From Macrostomum hystrix (lineage: Eukaryota; Platyhelminthes; Macrostomidae), in assembly GCA_950097015.1 (NCBI GenBank), contig CATNEN010000038.1:6621001-6685000 (forward strand): a stretch of 64,000 bases of DNA. Direction: 5' to 3'. Positions within the stretch are counted from its first letter, which is position 1; each line of letters starts with the position of its first letter. Positions 53,265-63,661 of the stretch are shown piece after piece. A model generated the notes under the pieces. The model did no database searches. It was not told the origin of the DNA and saw only the letters and a program-made list of their open reading frames with translations. A program made the position numbers and the translations under genes.

Positions 53265-53650
53265 CGTGGAAAGTCACGTGACATTACAGACCTCACTGAC
53301 CATTGGTGGCAGTAGATCACGTGATATTTTAGACCTTATCAGCCAAAGTGTGGCAGCAGGTCACGTGACATTTAAGACTTTATCAGCCAATGAATGGCAG
53401 CAGGTCACGTGACATTTTAGACCTTATCAGCCAAAGGGTGGCAGCAGGTCACGTGACACTTAAGACTTTATCAGCCAATGAATGGCAGCAGGTCACGTGA
53501 CATTTTAGACCTTATCAGCCAAAGTGTGGCAGCAGGTCACGTGACATTTAAGACTTTATCAGCCAATGAATGGCAGCAGGTCACGTGACATTTTAGACCT
53601 TATCAGCCAAAGGGTGGCAGCAGGTCACGTGACATTTAAGACCTTATCAG
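53265..53650. repeat. About 44-bp tandem repeat containing GGTCACGTGAC
   Basis: About eight copies of TGGCAGCAGGTCACGTGACA followed by tttaagactttatcagccaa and tgaa, alternating with an agggtgg version so that a two-unit period is visible. The GGCAGCAGGTCACGTGACAT core is the reverse complement of the 51419-52648 unit. Confidence 0.92.
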
Positions 53651-53830
53651 CTCAATGGTGGCAATTCAATAACTGCCTAAGCTGGATGCTGTATTATTCC
53701 ATTCTATCCTATAGATTCCATAGACCCTATATCCTATCCTATAGCCTTGAAGTTGAATGCACTCTTCAGGCCTCCCTAATCATTCAGCCTAACGAAATCC
53801 CAGCAACTGTGCCTCTTGCATTTTCTACAG

Positions 53831-54034
53831 CCCTCTAGAATCCACTTGAAACCGGAAGTACTCGAAAAGCTTCTGAACGGAAATTTTATAGGCCTGTCTT
53901 TTAGTACGATCGACAGGCTTTTGATTTGCATTAATAATATCCCAGGCTTACACATGTCCAATCTTAGCGATGAACTAAGAGCTTCATTGCTCACAACTCT
54001 GTGGAGACAGTATCGCGTTATCTTAAGTATATAA
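53831..54034 (+). CDS. Possible isolated terminal exon, unknown product
   Basis: After a good acceptor (GCATTTTCTACAG) an open frame of 67 codons runs to TAA: PSRIHLKPEVLEKLLNG..., LICINNIPGLHMSNLSDEL and LWRQYRVILSI. The composition looks protein-like (amphipathic, few low-complexity residues), but no upstream exon was found and no family is recognised. It could be the remnant of a gene or a mobile element. Confidence 0.22.
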   Translation, partial: PSRIHLKPEVLEKLLNGNFIGLSFSTIDRLLICINNIPGLHMSNLSDELRASLLTTLWRQYRVILSI

Positions 54035-54084
54035 CGATCCCGAATTCAACCTCCCAGAAGAGATTAATATTCTCTGACTAATCT

Positions 54085-55105
54085 GACATTCTAATGATAC
54101 TCTAATCTCTCCCCTCACTCTAATCTCTCTCCTCACTCTAATCTATTCTGACTCTAATCTCTCCTAACTCTAATCTCTCCCCTCACTCTAATCTCTCCTA
54201 ACTCTAATCTCTCCCCTCACTCTAATCTCTCCTAACTCTAATCTCTCCCCTCACTCTAATCTCTTTCCTCACTCTAACCTCTCCCCTCACTCTAATCTCT
54301 CCCCTCACTCTAATCTCTCCTCTCTCCTCACTCTAATCTCTCCCCTCACTCTAATCTCTCCTAACTCTAATCTCTCCCCTCACTCTAATCTCTCCTAACT
54401 CTAATCTCTCCCCTCACTCTAATCTCTTTCCTCACTCTAACCTCTCCCCTCACTCTAATCTCTCCCCTCACTCTAATCTCTCCTCTCTCCTCACTCTAAT
54501 CTCTCCCCTCACTCTAATCTCTCCTAACTCTAATCTCTCCCCTCACTCTAATCTCTCCTAACTCTAATCTCTCCCCTCACTCTAATCTATTCTGACTCTA
54601 ATCTCTCCTAACTCTAATCTCTCCCCTCACTCTAATCTCTCCTAACTCTAATCTCTCCCCTCACTCTAATCTCTCCTAACTCTAATCTCTCCCCTCACTC
54701 TAATCTCTTTCCTCACTCTAACCTCTCCCCTCACTCTAATCTCTCCCCTCACTCTAATCTCTCCTCTCTCCTCACTCTAATCTCTCCCCTCACTCTAATC
54801 TCTCCTAACTCTAATCTCTCCCCTCACTCTAATCTCTCCTAACTCTAATCTCTCCCCTCACTCTAATCTCTCCTAACTCTAATCTCTCCCCTCACTCTAA
54901 TCCATTCTCACTCTAATCTCTCCCCTCACTCTAATCTCTCTCCTCACTCTAATCTCTCCCCTCACTCTAATCCATTCTCACTCTAATCTCTCCTAACTCT
55001 AATCTCTCCCCTCACTCTAATCTCTCCCCTCACTCTAATCTCTCCCCTCACTCTAATCTCTCCCCTCACTCTAACCTCTCCCCTCACTCTAATACCTCCC
55101 TTAAT
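54085..55105. repeat. 18-bp tandem repeat with about 160-280 bp higher-order units
   Basis: Unit CACTCTAATCTCTCCCCT, with CTAACTCTAATCTCTCC, CATTCTCACTC and CTTTCCTCACTCTAACC variants. The same run (CTAACTC..., CTTTCCTCACTCTAACC, then TCTCTCCTCTCTCCTCAC) occurs three times, near 54260, 54424 and 54705. Confidence 0.95.
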
Positions 55106-55625
55106 CTCATGCTCCCACTCAGACGTCGTCTCGATCCCAATGTGAAGAGATTTAGACTGAGCTGAAAGTCATTCGGGCTCCCTGTTAGATAAGTTACGAG
55201 TAATATTTAATGAATTGCACATTTTTGACTGTGTATTTCTTTAGGACATAAAAAAGGTAAAATGTCAAAGCTCAATCAGCTTCAATATCACAAAAAGGTA
55301 GCTTTTGCGCTTAAAGACAAACAGCGAATTGACTAGAGTCTCGGGGTCTGATTAAACTGACGGCGAAGAATAAAATCTAAACTATCAAATCCGATCAATC
55401 ATCATCAAGAGCTGTCAGAAAGTCTTTGTTGTACTTTTATAAAATTATTTCAAGTGTAAAGTTAGCTTTAAAAAATCTTTAAAGCTAAACGCAGTTTGGA
55501 GTGGCAAATCCCCTTAAATATTCGTCAAATGAAGTTTTAAATCAACGACCTTGAGACAGGCAGTCTCAAGAACAGGCCGCATGTCCTGTTCTACTACAGA
55601 GTTATTTATTGCAAACAGTTTATCC
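55106..55625. other. 3' flank of ODAD3
   Basis: AT-rich sequence downstream of the minus-strand ODAD3 stop codon; likely 3' UTR and spacer. No gene is seen. Confidence 0.5.
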
Positions 55626-58600
55626 TCACTTCTTCTTCTTTCTCGGCGCTCTCTTCTTTGTCTTCTGTTCGATCAGCATCATCGACTGCTTCTTGACGGC
55701 CGCTCGGGACAGGACCTCGCCGTCGCCGCCGCCTCCGTCGCCGTCGCCGCCAGAGTCGGAATCGTCGTCGTCGTAGACTGTATCCCGTCCGCCGACGCCG
55801 CCGCCGACGCCTCCGCCGACGCCGGAGCCGAGCTTGACCCGCAGGTTCTGCTGCGGCAGTTTGGACTCAACCTGAGCGCTGAACTCCTCGCTGCGCATGT
55901 CCCGCAGCCTCTGCTCGATGTCCTCGGTCTCCAGCTCCTCAAGCAGGCGGATGACTTTCTCCTCCGACTTGCCCAGCAGGTCGATGGCGTAGGTGTCGCT
56001 GGACGGGTCGATTTGAGCTTGCGGCGCGTGGCTCCTCGGGGCGCGCACGTGGGCCAGCTTCTCATGCAGATGCTCAACGCCTGCCTTGGCCTGCACCAGA
56101 ACCTTCGACAGGCGCTCCAGCTCCTCGGCAATGGCGGCCTTGTCCGTGTCCTCGCGCAGCAGCTGGTTCTGGTATTTCTCTAGCAGGGTTTGGCCGGAGC
56201 TAAGACGGCACTCGCCTGAGTATTTCAAATCGTCAAACTGCGACCGCAGCTGGTCGCGCTGATCGCGCAGGCGCCGAATCTGCGTCTCAGAGTTCGTCTT
56301 GAGGCCTTCCAGCCGGTCCCGAGTGGCGCCCTGGCCCTCGAATCTGGCGACAACCTCGGGCAGGTCGCTCACGCCCGTGGCCTCCTTGATGCGTCTGAAC
56401 GCCTCCTGCAGATCGGTGATGCGCTCCGGCGCCTGCTGCTGCAGCTGCTGCTGCGAGTCGCCAGGAGCTGCCGAGAATGACCTCTCGCCCGCGCCTCCGC
56501 CGGCGATGTCCTGACTGCTGCTGCTCTCCCTTTGAGCAATGCGACGTTCGATTTTCTCGTAGTGAAGGCGCTTCTCCTCGGCCTCGGCTTTCAGCTGCTG
56601 AATTTCCTGCTCACGTCGCTTCCTCTCGGTGTAGACCGTCTCCTCGGTCTTCTTCAGCTTGTGCTGCGCTTCCTCTTTGTCTGGGAAAGGGAGTGGAGTA
56701 AGAAGAATATGCATGCTGGTTGGTAAGCCTGTTGACCATAATGTCATACGACCTTTATGTACTGAAGTGAAGCGATAGTTTAACTGAAATACGCGTAAAT
56801 TTTGTAAAGTGAGTGGGTGAGGCGAGTGAGTTGACTAAGAGAATTTTTTTAACGAAGTAAGTTTTTTGTGGAGAGGTGTTTGGCGCTGTGAGGTGATTAG
56901 CGGAGTGAGGTGTTTAGCGGAGTGAGGTGATTGGCGGAGTGAGGTGTTTAGCGGAGTGAGGTGGTTGGCGCTGTGAGGTGATTAGCGGAGTGAGGTGGTT
57001 GGCGGAGCGAGGTGATTGGCGGAGTGAGGTGGTTGGTGGAGTGAGGCGGTTGGCGGAGCGAGGTGGTCGTCTTGATAGGACTGGAATCAAAAGAGCCATT
57101 GGTTTACTCAGTTGCTATGGCATTTTTGACCAATTTTTTCTTATTTGTTCTATTTGTTCTAACAGTTTTTCGCAGGTACGCAAGCTCAAAATAGTCTCAA
57201 GAAAGACAATTTTCTGATCTATTATTTGACATTGTAAGAATCGCCTATCGCCCAGCTTCCTTAGATGTTTTCGCGTGTTTATGAATAGCTAATGTTTTGC
57301 TATATTTTTACACGGCCGTGAACAGCCAGAAGAAGCGAAATAGAAACCCATTACAGACTAACTGACTAGCTAACACACCCGCTCTCGCATGTAGCCGTTT
57401 CAGGACAAAATTTAAGATTTTCCATCACTCCGATATAGCTACATAGATGAGAAAGAAAAGTCCCAGAGGGATGTTTTCGCTCCCCGGCCCAACTCATGTA
57501 TCAGACGGGGCATCGAATATGGGATTTCGGAACTTCTGACTGGATAATAATCATGCCAAGAAGCGAACTCAGTCTGAAAAAAGCTGGATGATTTTTTTAT
57601 ACCACAGAACTTATTCCGAGTCCAGTGTACGTAAAAGTACAGATTTCATAATAATAATAATAATCCTCGTACAAATAATAACGATTTATTACACCTGCCC
57701 CAATAGGGCCAGATGTGCAGCCGACAGCACAACTGCAGCTATTGCGAGGCGCATCTGAAGGCTGCGTACGGCTGTTCAGTCCATGGACTGGGGGGATTAC
57801 CAAAATTACGCATTTTTTCAGTGTAGTTGTGAATCGAACCCCCGACCTTAAAATCGTGAGCCCGATGCTTCAACTACAAGGGCTTAAATTGGGGTCAGTG
57901 ACAGAGCGGCTAACGCGTTTGCCTCTTGCACCAAGGTCCCTGAGCTCGATTCCGAGGCGAGGCCACATTTATTTGAGGCGCAGGCGCGGAGAGAAGGCTT
58001 GGGGGCTTGTCGTGCGATTTACGACCTTGATCGCCATCCTCCAGTAAAGTGTACACTGCCTGACGATGAGAAAGTCAGGGCAGATGTACGTGTCATTGCC
58101 TGCAAACCTCCGGCAAAAAAATAAACATTATTATTAGGGCCTAAATTAAACGACAAGCCCCAAAAATAATGTGGCCTCGCCAGTTATTCTAGCTCAGGAG
58201 CCGCTCCGCCAATCACTCTTCGATTTCATCGGACATTTTGGGCGAAATCTTGCTAGATTTGGCAATTAAGTCAGGCTTCGCTCACTTCTCTTAGCCTCCT
58301 CCTCCCGCTGGCGCAGCTCGGCGATCTCAGCTCGGCAGTCTCGAATCTCCTTCTCCATGCTGTCCAGGGTGTTGCCGAAGCTCAGGTGGTCCTCGTGCAG
58401 CCGGGCCTTGATCTGCTCGTAGGTGCGCTTGATGTGCTCGGCCTCTTTCAGCTTCATGTTGGTTTTGTCCATTTTGTTCTCGAGGTCGCGCAGCTTCTGC
58501 GCTTCGGGCGACGCTGCGGCGTCTTCGCCTTCGCCGTTCTTGTCGCCGGCGCCGCCACTCGGCGAGTCGCCGGCTTCCTTTTTCAACGCCTGGTTGCTCG

Positions 58601-59192
58601 TCTGCAGCTCCTGCAGGCGCTTCTGCTTGCCGGAGGTCACATGTTTCAGGGCGTTGAGCTTCTTTTTTGTGTCGCAAACCTGGTGGAATGGGTAGTGCTA
58701 CTATGAGTAGAGCATTGACAACACGCGCTGTAAATTATTAAAAGTAAGTAACTTTATATCAAGGCATATATTAACACAATCAAGCAATCAGTTCAACATG
58801 TTTAAGAAACTACGAGTAATTAGGCTCTAGGAGCAAACCGCCTCATGCGTTCTAGAATTCTATAAAAAATTCCATAATTTTTTTCAATCGAGCAGCTGCT
58901 TTACCTTGTAGTCCATTGCCTGGATGGCGTCGCTTCCAGTCTTGTTGGCCATGGCCGCTCGCTCCACCGGCCTCTCCTGGAAGGCTTGCCCGATCACGTG
59001 ATCATCGGCCGACAATCGGTCGCGTAACTGTTTGCGCAGGTCTTTGTTCTCCTTGCGCAGTTGGGCAATTCTTTCGCGATTCTTTTTCTGGGTATAGTAG
59101 CTGTTCTCATAGTAGGCCTTGCGGTCACCTTCCAGCAGGTTGATTTTACTCCGTAGCTCGTCCACCTTCTCTGTTAGCGAGCGTTCAGTCAT
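55626..59192 (-). CDS. ODAD3: Outer dynein arm docking complex subunit 3 (CCDC151/ODAD3), 3 exons
   Basis: Minus-strand exons 59192-58905, 58679-58286 and 56680-55626 close in phases 0 and 1 and give 578 aa, close to the vertebrate length. Exon 1 has KINLLEGDRKAYYENS and the KNRERIAQLRKENKDL coiled coil; exon 2 has KKKLNALKHVTSGKQ and a long coiled coil (KMDKTNMKLKEAEHIKRTYE); exon 3 has ERKRREQEIQQLKAEAEEKR and the family hallmark DDLKYSGECRLSSGQ. The C-terminus is acidic (DDDDSDSGGDGDGG), then basic (KTKKRAPRKKKK). The family protein links outer dynein arms to axonemal doublets and is needed for motile cilia, so the organism has motile cilia. The Gly/Asp/Ala-rich insert in exon 2 (SPSGGAGDKNGEGEDAAA) looks lineage-specific. 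Intron 2 holds a minisatellite and several SINEs. Confidence 0.92.
56868..57065. repeat. About 17-bp tandem repeat in ODAD3 intron 2
   Basis: About eleven copies of GGCGGAGTGAGGTG(G/A)TT with AGCGGAGTG and GGCGCTGTG variants. It resembles part of the units at 163-437 and 1013-1857 (gcggagtgaggttgg). Confidence 0.88.
57770..57890 (-). mobile_element. tRNA-like SINE, family 2
   Basis: GTTCAGTCCATGGACTG leads into a segment whose minus strand has the B-box-like GGGGGTTCGATTCACAAC. The same CAGTCCATGGACTG start is seen at about 9581, and CCATGGACTGGTGAG at 8346. It is followed directly by a family 1 SINE. Confidence 0.5.
57891..58092 (+). mobile_element. tRNA-derived SINE, family 1, 3'-truncated
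   Basis: GGGGTCAGTGACAGAGCGGC, then TAACGCGTTTGCCTCTTGCA, CCTGAGCTCGATTCCGAGGC, GGAGAGAAGGCTTGGGGGCT and GTGTACACTGCCTGACGATG, ending after GCAGATGTACGTG. Lies in ODAD3 intron 2. Confidence 0.85.
58120..58205 (-). mobile_element. tRNA-derived SINE, family 1, short inverted fragment
   Basis: Minus orientation: the ATTATTATT tail, then AAACGACAAGCCCC, AATAATGTGGCCTCGCC and AGCTCAGGAGC, followed by CGCTCCGCC. It forms a tail-to-tail pair with the copy at 57891-58092 and is missing most of its 3' body. Confidence 0.65.
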
Positions 59193-61590
59193 GACTGTAA
59201 TAGCTTGGATTCTAAGCTACTGGCTGACGCTGGAAAGTCAAGTGAGGTTAGAGACTTTTTGAAATTCCTCAATTGCATTTTCTCTCAATTTGTACTCTCG
59301 TAATTTAACAATTAACATTTTCTTCTCTTTATTCTATAAAAATTCACATACTAATAATTAACCCCATTGAATCACTTTATGAAAATATTACCAATCAGTA
59401 TAAAAGGAGCAAGAAAAAGCACATGTAAATTGCTGTCTAGACCTGATTGAAGAAAAAAATACAAAAATTGAAATTTTATAAAATTTGAAAATAAAGCTAG
59501 TTATGCAACTTAATGGCTAGATATTCAGCTTTAAGTCAAAAAAGTATACTTCAAGCTAAATAATATATTCTTATTATTTAGCTGCAATTTGAAACAAAAC
59601 ACTTGTTAAATACATCCTCTACAAGTTAAACAATATTAAAAGCTTTTAGTAACAATTAATGCATAAACCCAGACTTTTAAACACAGAAGGGTAACCATTT
59701 TTTGCTTGTGAAAGCTAAAAATAACTTTAATATAATATAACGTGTAAAGCATTGTGTAAATTGCAGCACTTTTTATTTACTATAGCAAGATTTTTTACTT
59801 TATTTATAATGTAAAAGCAAATAATATTTTAACAACATCAATAGCTAAATTAGTCAGACTGAAACCCAAAAAATAGTCCTAGGGCCTATCTTTATCTTAG
59901 ATACAGAAAAATGTGATAAATTTGTGATCAACATCAGTCACCAGTCGTCTTTTCAGTCATCAGCTGATCAGTTATCATCTCTGCGTGTCTTCGTAGTATT
60001 ATTTAATTAAAATAAATTAAAATTACAAAAAAGAAACGCAGTACTGAAATTCTTACTAGAAACCGAAGTAAAAAATTATGGCATCGTTAAAGAATCGACG
60101 AAAAAAATGGTAGCAAATAATTTCAAAAGAGATTTCGTATATCATAGTAACGTTTATTTTCACAACTTTATTAAACAGTAAAACAGCTGTGTATTTTATT
60201 TATATATATATATATATGTAATATTTTATAAGCTTTCAATGATGTATAAAAACGCAATTTTTTACTATAGATTAGTTTTAATGTGCATTGACGAATAGTA
60301 TGGAAACGACGACAAATATTGATAAAAGTTTCTTGTATTCATATGCTTCCAATCATATAATTTTGTCCATTTTAAATTTTAATGATAATTTATAATTAAT
60401 ATTTTCTTCTGATATCGTAGTACATATAGTTCGTTAAGAATAGATAGAACAACATGGTTTCCTTTATGAGAACCTAAATTCTCAACAGTTAATTGTGTCA
60501 ACACAATTACGCGTTCTGGGTCGGTATATTGTATGAATAATTTATTTATATGAGTTACTCGAGCTATAATTGCTTTAGGGCATTGAGAGATGATATCATG
60601 TCCAACTTTTAAAACGTGCTAATCGCGCTTATTGCAAATCGTTCATCGACGATATTATTGCCAGTAATTTACATAGATTAAAAGCGTTATGTTAATTGTG
60701 TCGTAAAACATTTATGATAAACATAACAAGATGAATACTGGACCATTAGGACGGGATGTGTGTATATGTGTGTAAATGTGCCACTTTTTCCGATTTTTAG
60801 CAAGTGCTTCTTGAAGCTGAAAACACTATAATTAGTGCTTCCTCAGTATTGTGAAAATCATGTACAACAACATTTAAATATGACAGCGTACATATACAAC
60901 TCAAAACCAAAGCCAAAGCTCAAGTCAAATGTGACACAATTAAGAATCTGCACATGCTGTTCTACTCGACGGCCGCCGTGATTGTCGAGAAAAAATCTCG
61001 AGAAAGTCTTTGACTTCCGTAGTCTCTTTTTCAGGCGGCTATCAATTGTCCTCTACAATTGATGGCTCAAAAAGATGGAGAATTGACAGATACTAGTGGC
61101 AAATTAAATATCACAGATGAAATAAATAAAATATCAGCACCGACTGTTTTGTGCCATTACTGATGCCACGCCATAACTGAGAGGAATTCAAACTTGTTTT
61201 TAGGAGAGCTCGAGAGATCTCGTTTTAATAGAAACAAATTTTGGATATAATTGACCTCTGACGCATTGGAAAGCAACTTTTCATCCCAATTCAGTGACGA
61301 ATCAAAATACTGATTGACACGGCCTGAGCACGCGTGAAATGCGGTAAATTTTTGGAAAGCTGATATTAATAGAATATCTTAATTAGAAAGCAGAAATTCG
61401 GGCTTTCCTGCACCTAGACCGCAAGCAACACTCAGATCCATGTAAGATCTATTTTAAGAACGCGCGGCTTGCTTGTTTAGACTGACAGTGATTCTGCCAA
61501 GGCAAGTGACATTACACAGAGCTGCACGCGTAAAATCAGAGATTCCTTGTTCGTGTCGTCGCGCAATGTTTCCACGGGAATCCCGTCGCA
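59193..61590. other. AT-rich intergenic region
   Basis: About 2.4 kb between the divergently oriented ODAD3 and the noggin/trunk-like gene. Very AT-rich, with a (TA)n run at 60201-60217 and no long open frame. No RNA gene is recognised. It should contain both promoters. Confidence 0.55.
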
Positions 61591-61595
61591 ACGAG

Positions 61596-61602
61596 TATAA
61601 AT
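61596..61602 (+). promoter_or_regulatory. Candidate TATA box
   Basis: TATAAAT, in GC-richer surroundings (CGAGTATAAATCCGAGG), lies 107 bp upstream of the ATG at 61703. The spacing suits a start site near 61630 and a short 5' UTR. Confidence 0.6.
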
Positions 61603-61702
61603 CCGAGGAAAACTAGGAAAATCCAACAGAAGCAACGGAAGCAGTTTCCAAAAGAGCGCCAGTAAAACCTGGAACTAGAATTCTCAAATAACAGAAGCAG
61701 CG

Positions 61703-62254
61703 ATGATTGCAAAATTACTGACATTGTGCAGCCTCATGACCATCGCCAGCGCCGCTCCCGGTGCGGGCAGGATCTTCGAGATTGTCTCGCCAGAGGAAGC
61801 TCAGAGACGCTGTCCGGACGAGTTCCCGGCTCTGCTGCGCACCCACAAGGAGATTCGCCAGCCCGAGTTCCTGCTCGAGAGGACGCCGCTGAGCAACCAG
61901 ACTCTGCAGCTGGAGCTGTCGCAGCTGCTCTCCAGTCTGCAGCAGGCCATCCTTCTTCAGAAGCTGACCTTCAACGTCAGCGAGACGAACCTGCGGCTGC
62001 CGAGGTCGCTCATCCAAGCCCCCGACGCCCGCTCGAGACGCTGTCCGCCGATCTTCGAGCTGGACGCCGACGGTCTGCTCCGACCCAGGTTTCCCAGCTT
62101 CGTGCTCACCGCCGCCTGCTCCGAAGGCTGCCGGCCAGTCAGGCGTGACGTCACCATCTACCGGCTGCTCTGCAACAGCTTGTCGACGTCCGTCTTTCAC
62201 AACTCTGGAGCCAGCATCGCCGTCGACTGCACACCGGCTGTAGACTCGTGGTGA
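61703..62254 (+). CDS. Small secreted cystine-knot-like protein (noggin/trunk-like), single exon
   Basis: Uninterrupted frame of 183 aa from the first ATG, GC-rich in AT-rich surroundings and preceded by a TATA box. Residues 1-18 form a signal peptide (MIAKLLTLCSLMTIASAA). N-glycosylation sites are NQT (65) and NVS (91). RSRR at 110-113 fits a furin site directly before Cys 114, which would release a 70-residue C-terminal domain with cysteines at 114, 139, 143, 157 and 176 (CPPIFELDADGLLRPRFPSF, TAACSEGC, LLCNS, VDCTPA). CPPxF followed by a (W/R)PR(F/Y) element and later single cysteines resembles noggin, Trunk and PTTH cystine-knot ligands/antagonists. The odd cysteine number and the lack of a terminal CxC make the family assignment tentative. 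A secreted extracellular signal or antagonist is inferred. Confidence 0.72.
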   Translation: MIAKLLTLCSLMTIASAAPGAGRIFEIVSPEEAQRRCPDEFPALLRTHKEIRQPEFLLERTPLSNQTLQLELSQLLSSLQQAILLQKLTFNVSETNLRLPRSLIQAPDARSRRCPPIFELDADGLLRPRFPSFVLTAACSEGCRPVRRDVTIYRLLCNSLSTSVFHNSGASIAVDCTPAVDSW

Positions 62255-63661
62255 CGAAATGTGTATGACTATTGCCGATTATCTCCGTGTACTATACTTT
62301 GGGCGTCATCATTGGGCACTGATCTAGGCCTATTTCTCAAGTTCTGTACTTTTCGATTCACTTATTGCTTGTTGTACATTCATTTAAAACTACTTGCAAG
62401 TGACTAATACCTCAATACTTAAGTACATTGGTAGTTGATTTTTTTCTTGTGCTTCATGTCTGACCAACGTTGCTTCATATTTAGCCTCGGCTTTCTGTAA
62501 TACTCTCGATACACACTGCATTTTCTGTACTACGACGTTTTGCCTCCTATGCTCGAAAAAAAACCCTGCGAAAATAATACTGTGGTTCCGTGTATGACTA
62601 AATATGCTTAAAATACAATGACTTATCTGATTTGAATTTTTATTTCTAATTTAAGATTTGTAAAAATGCCACTTAAAAAAACTCGGTTTTACCATTTGTC
62701 TAACAAACTTTGACCATTTGTCTAAAATTGCACTCATTACTCTGAGCTGTATATATACTCTGAGCTGTATATATACTCTGAGCTGTAGATATACCTGGCT
62801 ATGAACGCCACCCGCAGTTAAAATGCTCATATACTACTTTTGGAGTGAGAAAACCAGTAGCTTTTCAAAAACGAAAATTCTACGGCCAACTGCTCCTTAA
62901 TATAGCTAGCTCTGTGAGAGAGTTACAGTGTTAGGGGTTGAGTATGTGCTCATTGGGCACTTTTGTGTTGTCAGTTTGTTCAATTGATTCTGGACGCAGG
63001 CCAACAAGTGACTCTCAATTAAAGAAACCGCATTCCTAAGGCTGCTGTTTGAAATTTAATTTAAGCAGCTCAAGTAGCTTCGTCTTCGTCTTCGGCCGGA
63101 AAATTCAAGTCTGACTTGGACTCGAGCTCTGCAGGAGCTTGTCGTTACGGCTCCTGACCCAACTGGGCCAGGTATCGCTTCTTATACTTCTTCTGGACTC
63201 GATAACAAACGTTTCCAAGCAATATTTGGTCGAACAACTGTCGACAGTCACTTTTCGTCGAGTTCTAGTTCGTTTGTTGTAATTTATGTCAGTGACAAGG
63301 TTAATTGTGCCGTCTGCTTCGTTGAATGAGTTACCATGGTCTCTGCCATTCCCCCAACGTGAGGCGCCAGAATGTTCTGAACTTTAGCTAGCCTACTACG
63401 CGTGTTGAAACAAGGTTGAAACTAACGGCAGCCCGCCCGCTGCTGTTGTCTATGGTCGAGTTCCATAGATATGCACTCATGCGCTAACAATTAGTTTATA
63501 ACTTAATTCGTACGAAATTAATCAAAGATCGCGCACAACATTAATATGAAAAATGTATGGAAAATTGAGGCTCTATACGAGTTTAGCAACCATTTCAGAC
63601 GCAATAACAGAATTAAAAAACAATAAAAACTGTCAGCTTAGTCACAGTTAGTAAAAAGCTC
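62255..63661. other. Intergenic region, no gene seen
   Basis: Contains three copies of a 20-bp TACTCTGAGCTGTATATA-type repeat at 62737-62793 and a GTCTATGG/CCATAGAT pair at 63446-63470 resembling the hairpin repeat family. No exon is supported. Confidence 0.5.

Noticed and set aside
4240-53650. CRISPR arrays
   Set aside because: The regular repeats are head-to-tail tandem arrays without unique spacers, in a clearly animal genome.
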